Assembly (NCBI GenBank): GCA_965228165.1
Contig: CBDDHB010000002.1
Coordinates: 713,301-777,300 of the forward strand
Origin: Oleispirillum sp965228165
Lineage (GTDB): Bacteria > Pseudomonadota > Alphaproteobacteria > Rhodospirillales > Rhodospirillaceae
DNA: 64,000 nucleotides
Direction: 5' to 3'
Every line of letters begins with the position of its first letter. The first letter of the stretch is position 1. The position numbers were made by a program, and so were the translations under genes. Of the stretch, positions 55,721 through 64,000 are shown in pieces. The notes beneath the pieces were generated by a model that saw only the letters and a program-made list of their open reading frames with translations, ran no database searches and was not told the origin of the DNA.

Positions 55721-56557
55721 ATGCGACTGCTGCGTTGCGGCCCGGCGGGCCAGGAAAAACCCGGCCTGATCGACGCGGGCGGCACCCTGCGCGACCTGTC
55801 CGGCGTGGTGGCGGACATCGGCCCGGCGGAAATTTCCCCCGAAGGATTGGCCCGGTTGGCGGCGATCGCCCCCGGTTCCCTCCCCCCGGTCGCGGGAACG
55901 CCCCGCCTGGGGGTGCCGCTGGCGGGGATTCGCAACATCATCGGCATCGGCCTCAACTATGCCGACCACGCCCGCGAGACCAAGGGCGAGCCGCCGCCCG
56001 AACCGATCCTGTTCATGAAACACACCGGCAGCCTGTCCGGCCCCTTCGACCCCATTCCCCTGCCGCCCGGGGCGCAGCGCCTGGATTGGGAAGCCGAACT
56101 GGCGGTGGTGATCGGCCAGGCCGCCCACCGCGTCGCCGAGGAGCAGGCGGAGCGCCACGTCGCGGGCTACATGGCGGTCAACGACGTTTCCGAACGCGAC
56201 CACCAGTTCAAGCGCCAGGGGCAGTGGGTGAAGGGCAAGTCGGCCCCCGGTTTCTGCCCGCTCGGCCCTTTCCTCGTCAGCCGCGACGAAATCGCCGACC
56301 CGCAAAGACTGGCGATCCGCCTGTCGGTCGATGGCGAGGTGATGCAGGACAGCTCCACCGATCAGATGATCTTCCCGGTGCGGTTCCTGGTGTCCTATGT
56401 CAGCCAGTTCATGCGCCTGATGCCGGGCGACGTCATCCTCACCGGCACCCCGGCGGGGGTGGGCTTCGGCCGCAAGCGCTATCTGAAGGCGGGCGAAACC
56501 ATCGAGGTCGCGGTCGAAGGCCTGGGCACGCAGCGCCAGACGGTGGTCGAGGCCTGA
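55721..56557 (+). CDS. fumarylacetoacetate hydrolase (FAH)-family protein
   Basis: The 278-residue product has the metal site DWEAELAVVIG, the NYADHARE start motif, the QGQWVKGKSAPGFCPLGP stretch and the TGTPAGVG turn of the FAH superfamily. Members hydrolyse or isomerise C-C bonds in acylpyruvates or related compounds, e.g. ureidoglycolate lyase or 2,4-diketo-3-deoxy-L-fuconate hydrolase. Start follows GGAGG. The exact substrate is unknown. Confidence 0.9.
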   Translation: MRLLRCGPAGQEKPGLIDAGGTLRDLSGVVADIGPAEISPEGLARLAAIAPGSLPPVAGTPRLGVPLAGIRNIIGIGLNYADHARETKGEPPPEPILFMKHTGSLSGPFDPIPLPPGAQRLDWEAELAVVIGQAAHRVAEEQAERHVAGYMAVNDVSERDHQFKRQGQWVKGKSAPGFCPLGPFLVSRDEIADPQRLAIRLSVDGEVMQDSSTDQMIFPVRFLVSYVSQFMRLMPGDVILTGTPAGVGFGRKRYLKAGETIEVAVEGLGTQRQTVVEA

Positions 56558-56558
56558 A

Positions 56559-56600
56559 ACGAAACCGCCCGGAATGCAAACCCATTCCGGGCGGTTTCGT
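56559..56600. terminator. bidirectional terminator between FAH gene and globin-coupled receptor
   Basis: An 18-bp stem (56559-56576 / 56583-56600) with a 6-nt loop lies between convergent genes, starting immediately after the FAH stop and ending 15 nt before the receptor stop. It lacks a long T tract but is very stable. Confidence 0.8.
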
Positions 56601-56614
56601 GATCGTCGGCGGGG

Positions 56615-57916
56615 TCAGACCGCCCGCACGTCGCCGAGGAAGCGTTCGATCTCCTGTTGCAGGGCGCGCGCGGTGCCCGACAACCGTTCCACCGCCCGCC
56701 GCGACTCCTCGGACAGAAGGCCGGTGCGGTCGGCGTTGGCGCTGACCATCGCGATGTTGCTGGAAACCTCTTGCGTCCCCTGCACCGTCTCGTTGACGTT
56801 GCGGGCGATTTCCCGCGTCGCCGCCGACTGTTCCTCGATCGCCGCGGAAATCGCCGTGGTGTCCTCGCCCAGTTGGTTGATGATGGCGACGATGCCCTCG
56901 ATCGCCGCGCCGGTCTGACGGGTGGCGTCGTGAATGCTGGAGATCTGCGCCGAGATGTCCTCGGTCGCCCGCGCCGTCTGGTTGGCGAGATTCTTCACCT
57001 CGCCAGCCACCACCGCGAAGCCCTTGCCCGCGTCGCCCGCCCGCGCCGCCTCGATGGTGGCGTTCAAGGCCAGCAGATTGGTCTGGCTGGCGATGTCCTG
57101 GATCAGCTTCGCCACCTCGCCGATACGCGAACCCGCCTTGTCCAGGGCGGCCATCTCCGCCTCGACGCCGCGCGACTGCTCCACTGCTTCCTGCGCCACC
57201 CGGTTGGCGTCGGTGACGCGGGAGGAAATCTCGCCGATCGACGACGACAGTTCCTCGGTCGCCGCCGCCACCGTGCTGGCGCGCAGATTGGTTTCCTTGG
57301 CGACGGAAGCGACCTCGGCGGCGCCGGCCTCGACCTGGGTCAAGGCGGCGGTGACCTCGCTCAGGGTGCGACTGACGTGACCGTCGAAGCTGACGATCAT
57401 CTCCTCCAGCTTGTGCTCGCGCTCCAGCAACTGAAGCTTCACCAGTTCCTGATAGACCGAAATCGACAGGTCCATATCGAGGAACACCGCCTTGGTCACC
57501 GCACCGATCAAGTCCCCCCGCTTTTCGGCTCGGCGCTTGAAAGCATGGTCGATCTCGGCGGTCAGGCGGCTCAACACCAGGGCATAGCCGCCGATGTACC
57601 AGCGCGGTTCCAGCCCGATGCGGGCGTGGGCATGGCCCACCGCCATCACCCCCTTCATGAAGGCGTCGTCGAAATCGCCCTTGAACAGGCGCTCCCAATG
57701 CGCGCCCTGCGCCACCTTCAGGCGCTCGATCATGCCGTCGGCGGCGATCAGGGGCTTCAGCGCCTCGACCCCCTTCAGGTGGGTATAGAACTCATCCAGA
57801 ATGGCGCGCAGCTTCGGGCGCACCACCGGCCAGGCCTCGCGCAGCGCGGCCACCGTCCGGTTGTCGATCCGCAGGAACCGCAGACGACCCTCTCGATCCA
57901 CATCGAATTCAAACAT
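56615..57916 (-). CDS. globin-coupled chemoreceptor (HemAT/protoglobin type)
   Basis: The 433-residue product has an N-terminal heme sensor globin (about 10-165) with the proximal-histidine region GHAHARIGLEPRWYIGGY. Its C-terminal MCP domain has tip IQDIASQTNLLALNATIEAARAG. There is no membrane segment, so it is a soluble oxygen sensor like HemAT. The ATG at 57916 follows GAGGGAAAG; an upstream extension of the frame is not globin-like. No confident promoter was found; a CTTCGT/ACGAAG stem lies 43 nt upstream (57959-57974). Confidence 0.92.
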   Translation of the reverse strand: MFEFDVDREGRLRFLRIDNRTVAALREAWPVVRPKLRAILDEFYTHLKGVEALKPLIAADGMIERLKVAQGAHWERLFKGDFDDAFMKGVMAVGHAHARIGLEPRWYIGGYALVLSRLTAEIDHAFKRRAEKRGDLIGAVTKAVFLDMDLSISVYQELVKLQLLEREHKLEEMIVSFDGHVSRTLSEVTAALTQVEAGAAEVASVAKETNLRASTVAAATEELSSSIGEISSRVTDANRVAQEAVEQSRGVEAEMAALDKAGSRIGEVAKLIQDIASQTNLLALNATIEAARAGDAGKGFAVVAGEVKNLANQTARATEDISAQISSIHDATRQTGAAIEGIVAIINQLGEDTTAISAAIEEQSAATREIARNVNETVQGTQEVSSNIAMVSANADRTGLLSEESRRAVERLSGTARALQQEIERFLGDVRAV

Positions 57917-58069
57917 CTTTCCCTCTATGACTGCCCGACTGGGAAATCTTTTTATGATCTTCGTTGCGACGAAGTTTCCGAACCCGAATGCTGGAGTATT
58001 CCACCACAACGTCAATGGAAATATGCGACGCGCGGCGGAAAGCGGCACAACCCCGCAGGGAATTTTCAC

Positions 58070-58108
58070 AAAAGAAAAACCGGCCCTGGGATTATGTCCT
58101 GGACCGGT
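58070..58108 (-). terminator. intrinsic terminator after the coiled-coil gene
   Basis: An 8-bp stem (58079-58086 / 58101-58108, one G-U) with a 14-nt loop is followed on the minus strand by TTTTTCTTTT. It lies 52 nt after the stop and is the clearest rho-independent terminator in the window. Confidence 0.88.
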
Positions 58109-58160
58109 CTCCTTGGGTTGAACATTGTCTTTGGAATTTATCCGCTTTATCGATTCTGCC

Positions 58161-61016
58161 TCATTCCACCCGGCCCAAGGCCTTGGCCAGGATCATATAG
58201 ATGCGCCCGATGTCCGAACCGGTCAGCACCGCGGTCAGGACGTCGGAACGGTCGGAACGGCGCACCCGCGCGGTCAGGGCCTCGAACTCCGACAGATAGC
58301 GGGTGACGAAGCCCCGGAAGTCCGCCTCCGCCTCGAAACGATCCTTGATCTCCTGCATCTGCGACTTGGTCAGCGACCGCGACAGATGGCGCAGGAAGGC
58401 CCCCTGATCGCCGCGATGGTAGCGTTTCCACAGGTCTTCCTCGACGCTCGGCTGGAAGGCCCGGGTGATATCGACCGAGATCGCCTGCAAGCGTTCGATC
58501 ACCTGCACCGCATCCTTCAGGAAGATATCGGTCTCGACGTCGAGCTTCTGCCTCTCCAACTGGGTGGCGCGGCTTTCCGCCTCTTCGGCGGCGGCCAGGA
58601 TCGCCTTGGTCTTCTGCACGAACAGGGTGCTCAACTTGTGCGCCCGGCCCTCCAGCATGTCGCCGGTGGCGGCCATTTCGGTGGTCTTCTGACGCACCGT
58701 GTCCATCAGCGTCTTGATCTTGTCGACGGTCGCATCGGCGCTGCCCGCCAGTTCGCCCGACTGGGCGCGGAAGGTATCGCGGGATTCGCCGATCTGCCGG
58801 GTGATCCGGTCCGAGGTCGCGGCCACCTGCTCGATGGTTTCCTTCAGGCGCGCCCCGGCCACCGTCACCTGCGCCGAACTGCGGCCTGCGGTATCGTCGA
58901 AGTCGCGACCGATCTGATGCAGGGCGTCGCCCAGGGACCGCACCCGGCTGGAGGCCTCGTCGGTGTTCTTCAGGAACTCCATGGAGCGTTCGCGCAACGC
59001 GCCGCCGAACGCCGCCAGGGCCTTCTGCGCCTCGGCGGCGACCCGCCCGACCTTGTCGGATTGCTTGTCGAGAACCGCGCCGATGTCCTCCACCTGGGCA
59101 CGGGCGGCGTCCGAAACCTGTTTCATCCCGGAGGAATGCTGGGCGACCTCGCGGGTTACCGCCTCGAATTTGAAAAGCGCGTCCTCGGTGGTTTCGCGCA
59201 GTTCGGCGACCCGGGCGACCAGCTTCTCGCTGGCGGCGGCGGTGCGGCCCACCGCCTCTTCCGCCGCCTCGCCGACGTCCTGGCCGCGCTTGGCGAACAG
59301 TTCGCCCACCGCCTCCAATTCGAAACCGACCTTGGAGGACGCGGCGATCAACTCGTTGGTGGACTGGCGCATCACGTCGTTGATGCCGCGAATCCGGTCC
59401 ATCACCTCGTTCGAGGTGTCGGTCAGGTGGCGGCTTTGTTGGTTCATCGAGGCCTCGCCCAGGCGCGCCTGGGTAGTCACCAGCTGCACCACGTTGGCCA
59501 GATCGTCGGCCTGCTTGCGCAGGGAATCGCGGATGGTGTCGGCGATCTCGGCGGCGCGTTCGGCGTCGCGGTTCATCGTCGCCGCGTAATCCTTGATCAG
59601 GCTGCCGGTCTCCTGCCCCTTGGCGAGAATGACGTCGATCAGTTGCGCCATCGCCCGGCACCGGCCTTCCAGGGCGGCGGCGGCCTCGGCGCTTTCCTGA
59701 CCGACGACCCGGGCATGGTTTTGCAGTACCTGGCCGTGTTCCTCGAAGCGGGCCACCGCCGCGCCGATGCGGGTGTCCACGGTATCGCTGGCCTCCACCA
59801 GTTCCTGCGCCTTGCGGGCGAAGGCATCGCCCACCGCGCGCAGGCGCGCCATCGCCGAATCCGAAGCGGTGGACAACTCGCGCGACTGCATTTCCAGCCC
59901 TTCCTCGACGATCTTGACGCGGTCGAGCACGGTTTCGGTGATCTGGTTGAGCTGCGCCGCCTGCTTGGACAGGGTATTGGTGATCCGCCCGGTCTGGTCG
60001 GACAGGGTTTCCGACGCCTGGGTCAGATCGGCTTCCTGCTTGCGGGATTCGCGGCTCATCGAATCGGACAGGGCGCGCAGGGACTGGATCGCCTCGGACA
60101 TCGCCTCGACCTGCCCCTTCAGGATCGCTTCCAGGGTCGAACCGGCGGCGCGGGTTTCGTCGGAGACCGACTTCAGGGTGCGGCTTTCCTTCGCCAGTTC
60201 GGCGGCGGTGGCGCGGGTGCGTTCGGTGGCGCCGTCGGCGGTGGTGCGCAACTCGGCGACGTGGCGACCGAAGACCTCCACGGCGTTCGCCGTGTCGGTC
60301 TCGATACGGGTGCCGGTGGCGGCCAGATCCTCGGTATGGCGAAGCAGCGAGGCGCGCACCGCGTCCGCCTGCTGCACCGCGCGGTGCGAGGCATCGTTCA
60401 ATTCCGCCGCCTGGGCGCGCAGGGAATCCGAGATCGCCTTCACCCGCGCTTCGTAGGCGCCGGAGGGATAGGCCATCTGCCGCATCAGGTGGCGCAATTC
60501 GTCAACCTCGCGCTCGAAGCGCTTGCCCCGGTCGAGGTAGGCGACGACCAGCCAGATCAGGGCCACCGGCAGCGCCACCCCGGCGGCGAAGGCCGCCAGT
60601 TCCCACGGGATCAGGGACGAAGAGCCGGACAGCGTCGGCATGCCGGATTCGGCGAGCGAATAGGCGACCAGGGCCAACCACAGAACGCTGGCGGCGATTC
60701 CCAATTTGAGCGGCTAGGTCGGCGCCGCCATCGGCGGCGGCGGCAGGGGGTCCGGACCCTCGACGACCGGCGTCGCGGCGGACAGCCTCGGCTCGTCGCG
60801 GCGCGGCCGTGACGGCGGCGGCGCGGCGGCGGGCGCTTCCGCCCGGGGCGGCGGCGCGGGCTCGTCCGTCCGGGACGGCGCGGACTCCGCCGGGGTTTCC
60901 GGCGCGGCCGACGGCGGCGCGGCGGTTTCGGCGGTTTCGGCGGCCTGCGCGGACTCCGCGGTTTCGGCGGCCTGCGCGGACTCCGCGGTTTCGGCTCCGT
61001 TGGGCGTCGTCTTCAT
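58161..61016 (-). pseudogene. very large coiled-coil membrane protein, interrupted by an in-frame TAG (TipN-like candidate)
   Basis: Two segments in the same frame are separated only by a TAG codon at 60714-60716. Segment 1 (61016-60717, ATG after GGGGAGG) encodes about 100 Pro/Ala/Glu-rich residues with a 9-residue repeat. Segment 2 (60713-58161) continues with PLKLGIAASVLWLALVAY, two membrane helices and about 750 residues of near-continuous coiled coil, ending SDIGRIYMILAKALGRVE. A TTG at 60704 could start segment 2 but lacks a ribosome-binding site. Domain plan and size resemble the Caulobacter polarity factor TipN; homology is inferred. Nonsense mutation, readthrough or two separate proteins are all possible. 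Confidence 0.7.
60932..60994. repeat. 27-bp tandem repeat in the Pro/Ala-rich segment
   Basis: Two exact 27-bp units (60932-60958, 60959-60985) and a 9-bp partial third encode a 9-residue ETAESAQAA-type repeat. Copy number is likely to vary among strains by slippage. Confidence 0.9.
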
Positions 61017-61217
61017 GGCCTCCCCCTGCTTCCCGTGAGGTCGTTTCGGCTCCCCATCGAGCACCGGAACGGGCCGCAAGTCAACGATCAGAGAGGTTCC
61101 CGGCATATCCCGTTTCTGCTTTTCAAATCAGCCCCATGGTTTCAGAATACCGGAATGGGGCGAAATTCCTGGCTTCGCCCCGCCCCGCCACCCCAGGCGC
61201 AGAAAGGCCATCCGCCG

Positions 61218-62333
61218 ATGACATCATGGTTCGCCTCCGTCCTCGCCGCGCCGCCGATCCCGAATCCCGCCGATCTCGACGCCCTTGTCTCCGCCGCGAC
61301 GCCGCTTCGGGCCGCGATGCTGCCCGAGGAAGGATTGATCGGCATTGGCGCGGCGCTGGCCATAGGAGCCTTCCTGTACGCGCGGTCGCGCGGCAAAAGC
61401 CTGGTCTCCGGCGCGGCGGCGCGGTACGAGAAGGCCGAGACGAAGCGCAGCCTGCTGCGCGACGCCAGAAAGGAAACCCGCGATATCGGACAGGCGGCGG
61501 CGCTGACCTGGCTCGTCCGCAACCAGATCGATCTGCGCGGCGCCGATCTTTCCGAACTCGTCCTCGACGGCGCCGATGCCGAGAACGCGGAACTGGTCTG
61601 CGCCGATTTTTCGCGCGCTTCCCTGAAAAAGGCGCGGATGGCGCGCGCCCGTCTGGGCGGCGCCACCCTGGTCGGCGGCGCCCTGGCCGAGATCAACCTG
61701 ACCGGCGCCAATCTGCACGGGGCGATTCTCGACGACGCCAACCTGGTGCGCGCCAGTTTGGCCGAATCCGACCTGTCGCAGGTCCGCGCCTCGCGGATCG
61801 TCGCCAACGAGGCCAAGTTCTGGGATTGCGACCTGAACGGCGCGATCCTTGAGGACGCGGTCCTCGAGCACGCGGAGTTCACCGACGCCACCCTGTCCGG
61901 CTGCGACATGAGCCGCGCCGCCCTGGGCTATGCCGTTCTCGACGGCGCCTGCATGCAGCGGGTTCGCCTGTGCGGCGCCCACCTCGATTCGGCGACCCTG
62001 TTGAAAACCGATTTGCGCAAGGCGGAGTTAAGCGGCGCCGACTTTTCCAACGTCGACATGGAAGGCGCCGACCTGACCGGAGCGCAAGCCGACGGGGTGA
62101 ACCTGTCCTACGCCCACCTGGTCAAGGCCGTCCTGGTCGGAACGGTGCTGAGCGGCGCCGAAATGGCGGGCGCGTCCCTGGACGACGCCGACCTGACCGG
62201 GGCGGACCTTTCCGAGGCGCGCGGCCTGACCCAGGCGCAGATCGACGCCGCCTTCTGGCGCAAGGACGGGGACGACGCCCTGCCGCCGCGACTGCCGCCG
62301 GGGATCGACCCGCCGCCGCCGCGTCAGGACTGA
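61218..62333 (+). CDS. membrane-anchored pentapeptide-repeat protein
   Basis: The 371-residue product has one membrane helix (GLIGIGAALAIGAFLYA, about 39-55), a charged linker, and about 230 residues of pentapeptide repeats of the A(D/N)LxX type (LRGADLSELVLDGAD to LTGADLSEARGLT), expected to fold as a right-handed quadrilateral beta-helix. The C-terminus is proline-rich (PPRLPPGIDPPPP). The function is unknown. Its last codons overlap the terminase gene by 10 nt on the opposite strand. Confidence 0.88.
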   Translation: MTSWFASVLAAPPIPNPADLDALVSAATPLRAAMLPEEGLIGIGAALAIGAFLYARSRGKSLVSGAAARYEKAETKRSLLRDARKETRDIGQAAALTWLVRNQIDLRGADLSELVLDGADAENAELVCADFSRASLKKARMARARLGGATLVGGALAEINLTGANLHGAILDDANLVRASLAESDLSQVRASRIVANEAKFWDCDLNGAILEDAVLEHAEFTDATLSGCDMSRAALGYAVLDGACMQRVRLCGAHLDSATLLKTDLRKAELSGADFSNVDMEGADLTGAQADGVNLSYAHLVKAVLVGTVLSGAEMAGASLDDADLTGADLSEARGLTQAQIDAAFWRKDGDDALPPRLPPGIDPPPPRQD

Positions 62334-63661
62334 TACCGTCCGAGCACCGGGAACGCGTGCGGCGCGGCCAGTTGCCGCGTTCCCAGACCATTGCTTTTCT
62401 CGCGACTGACCGCGCCGTAGCGGAAGGCGTCCGCGCCGTGACTGGTCCAGTCGTGCAGCGGCGACGCCTTGAAGTCCTTGGTCTTGTCGTTCCATTCGCG
62501 GCGGTACTGGCAAAGCGCCTCGATGCCGCGCGCGCATTTCTCCTCGTCGAACCAGCAACGGGGGATGAGGGCGCGGGTCGCCTCGATGCCGTCCTCCAGG
62601 CTCTGCGCCGGGGCAACCTCGAAGCGGATGCCCAGCCGCAACGCCGTCTCTCGCCGCGACAGGCCGGTGCCGAGTTCGCGGACCTCGATGTCGTGCGGCG
62701 CGATGTGGCGGCCATAGACATAGGGCTTGGCTTGCAGGGCCTTGGCGTAATACGGCAAGCCCTCGCCCGAGGCCTCCAGATAGTCGATCAGGCGGACCTC
62801 GCGCCCGACGCGCTGCGCGAACCAGATCGCGGTGCTGTCGCCGACGCCCAAGTCCCACCAGGTTTCCACCGGAACCGCCGGTTCCCACGCAATCTTGCCG
62901 ATGCGGCCCTGGCCGCGCGCCGCCTCCATCGCCTTGCCGTAATAGGCGCCGACCAGACCCGCGTCGAAGCTGCACCAGTATTCCTGACGGATCACCTCGT
63001 CCGCCATGCCCGCCGCCCGGTCCTCGTCGATCGCGGCGGCGGAGATCACCGGCGAGCCGTCGGCGCGGCGGGTATCGTCCACGGTCAGGACTTCCGCGAA
63101 CCAATGGGGATTCTTCCGCGCCATCTCGAGCAGGGCATGGCCGTGGTTGCGCCCGCGCGGGGTGAAGATGAACACCGCCCAGCCGCCGTTCTCCGCCAGG
63201 ATCGGCCGCACGTAGTCCCAGGCCGCCGGATCGGCGAGACTGTATTCCGAGAACACCACCCCCACCGGGTTGGCGCCGACCAGGGCGTTGTAGTTGTCGG
63301 AGCCGACCAACTGCCAGATCGAGCCGCACTTGAGTTCGATCTTCATCTCGGTGACGTTGGTGGCTTTGCGCAGCGGGCGCGGGAACACCTGATCCAGCAC
63401 CTTGCGGCCCTGGGCGTCGATGCCGTCCCACACCGCCTTCCTGGCCTGTGTCGCGGTGGGGAGCATGTGCCAATAGACCCCGACCCGGAGATGCGCGGCG
63501 CAGGCGGCGAAGTTGAGAGCGGTGGAATCCTTGCCGGAGCGGCGATGCCAGACCAGCACCGCGCGCCCGCCGCCGCCCGGGATGCAGGGGCTCATCCGGC
63601 GCAGGAAGGGCAGTTGATAGCCCCTGGGTTCCCAGTCGTGGGGAAGGACGATGCGGCTCAT
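62324..63661 (-). CDS. phage terminase large subunit
   Basis: The 445-residue product has the ATPase P-loop variant VWHRRSGKDSTALNF (about 37-51), the Walker B-type GVVFSEYSLADP, the FIFTPRGRNHG coupling segment, and a C-terminal RNase H-like nuclease (ETWWDLGVGDSTAIWFAQ, RLIDYLEASGEG). It would cut and pump DNA into proheads. Its ATG overlaps the small-subunit stop as ATGA. It is either part of a prophage or a gene-transfer-agent-like element continuing beyond the window. Confidence 0.9.
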   Translation of the reverse strand: MSRIVLPHDWEPRGYQLPFLRRMSPCIPGGGGRAVLVWHRRSGKDSTALNFAACAAHLRVGVYWHMLPTATQARKAVWDGIDAQGRKVLDQVFPRPLRKATNVTEMKIELKCGSIWQLVGSDNYNALVGANPVGVVFSEYSLADPAAWDYVRPILAENGGWAVFIFTPRGRNHGHALLEMARKNPHWFAEVLTVDDTRRADGSPVISAAAIDEDRAAGMADEVIRQEYWCSFDAGLVGAYYGKAMEAARGQGRIGKIAWEPAVPVETWWDLGVGDSTAIWFAQRVGREVRLIDYLEASGEGLPYYAKALQAKPYVYGRHIAPHDIEVRELGTGLSRRETALRLGIRFEVAPAQSLEDGIEATRALIPRCWFDEEKCARGIEALCQYRREWNDKTKDFKASPLHDWTSHGADAFRYGAVSREKSNGLGTRQLAAPHAFPVLGRYQS

Positions 63662-64000
63662 CGCTTCTCCTTCGCGTCGGCGAAGTCGCGGACCTCGACG
63701 GTCAGGGGATCGGCCCCGTCCTCGACGGCGGCGCGGTAGCGTCCGGGACGCAACGCCTTCAGCCGGAACATCAACAGGCTGTCCGAGGTGCGGGCGCGCA
63801 CCCCCACCTGCTTGCCGGAATAGAAGATCGGTTCTTCCTCCCCCCCCCGCATCGCGCGGCGGTCGGCCTCCGCCTCCAGCAATTCGACGTAGGCGTCCAA
63901 GGCCTGTTCCCACAGCGCGGCGAATCCCGGGTCACGGCCGCGCAGGGCGATCCAGGCCGACCGCGTCCGCCCCGAGATCGCCGCCGCCGCGCGAACGCTG
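63658..64000 (-). CDS. phage terminase small subunit (partial, 5' end beyond window)
   Basis: The frame is open to the right edge and reads SVRAAAAISGRTRSAWIALRG (HTH-like, DNA-binding), then ALWEQALDAYVELLEAEADRRAMRGG and the family-typical FRLKALRPGRYR. It would recognise the phage DNA and recruit the large subunit. The internal TTG at 63900 is not the start because the upstream residues match the family. A nine-C run (63840-63848) is in frame. The region beyond 64000 should hold further phage genes. Confidence 0.8.
   Translation of the reverse strand, partial: SVRAAAAISGRTRSAWIALRGRDPGFAALWEQALDAYVELLEAEADRRAMRGGEEEPIFYSGKQVGVRARTSDSLLMFRLKALRPGRYRAAVEDGADPLTVEVRDFADAKEKR

Noticed and set aside
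60714..61016. Pro/Ala-rich frame as a separate small secreted protein
   Set aside because: It has no signal peptide, and it shares frame and spacing with the downstream coiled-coil gene, so an interrupted N-terminus is the simpler reading.
61035..61217. Longer start for the pentapeptide-repeat protein
   Set aside because: The added residues precede a clear MTSWFASVLAAPP start and read as non-coding intergenic sequence.

Overview
The window is a GC-rich chromosomal segment of an alphaproteobacterium, most probably from the Rhodospirillales. The evidence is the gene order secY-adk-rpsM-rpsK-rpoA-rplQ, two identical tuf genes, a four-cysteine adenylate kinase, and a polyamine/chemotaxis-rich accessory part. 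The genus cannot be fixed from the sequence alone.

Positions 1-6332 hold a HAD phosphatase and a divergent DASS/INDY-type anion transporter, then (minus strand) a RluC/D-type pseudouridine synthase, the RarA/MgsA ATPase and a DegP/DegQ-type periplasmic serine protease. Positions 6425-39007 are one continuous minus-strand information-processing block, read from high to low coordinates: tRNA-Tyr, tRNA-Gly, tuf, tRNA-Trp, secE, nusG, rplKAJL, rpoBC, rpsLG, fusA, tuf, then the S10, spc and alpha operons to rplQ. A strong sigma70-type promoter sits before rpsL, another before rpsM, and a weaker one before tRNA-Tyr. Several junctions use TGATG or ATGA stop/start overlaps. RNA hairpins mark the rplL/rpoB, tuf/rpsJ, rplO/secY, rplA/rplJ and tuf/tRNA-Trp boundaries.

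Positions 39218-40536 carry a SpoU/TrmH rRNA methyltransferase, a stand-alone 54-codon gene with its own promoter, ribosome-binding site and terminator, and tRNA-Thr. From the tRNA 3' end onward the content is accessory. It comprises a LysR regulator whose 3' end runs antisense into the tRNA, a frameshifted orotate phosphoribosyltransferase paralog coupled to an M20 carbamoylase, and a polyamine ABC transporter (potFGHI-like) followed by a ketopantoate-reductase-like enzyme and a diguanylate cyclase. Next come a split PAS + chemoreceptor pair resembling CetB/CetA, then a YqhD-type aldehyde reductase (frameshifted), a DmeF metal exporter and a GpdQ-like phosphodiesterase. After these are a universal stress protein, an FAH-family hydrolase and a globin-coupled chemoreceptor.

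The last part holds a very large coiled-coil membrane protein whose proline-rich N-terminus is separated from the rest by an in-frame TAG, a pentapeptide-repeat membrane protein, and the start of a phage-type packaging module (terminase large subunit and a partial small subunit) running off the right edge.

The main points for follow-up are the two G7-tract frameshifts, the in-frame amber codon, the 54-codon gene, the CetA/CetB-like pair, the polyamine transporter/c-di-GMP operon, and the nested hairpin between rplL and rpoB. All functions are inferred from sequence read by eye; no database search was possible.
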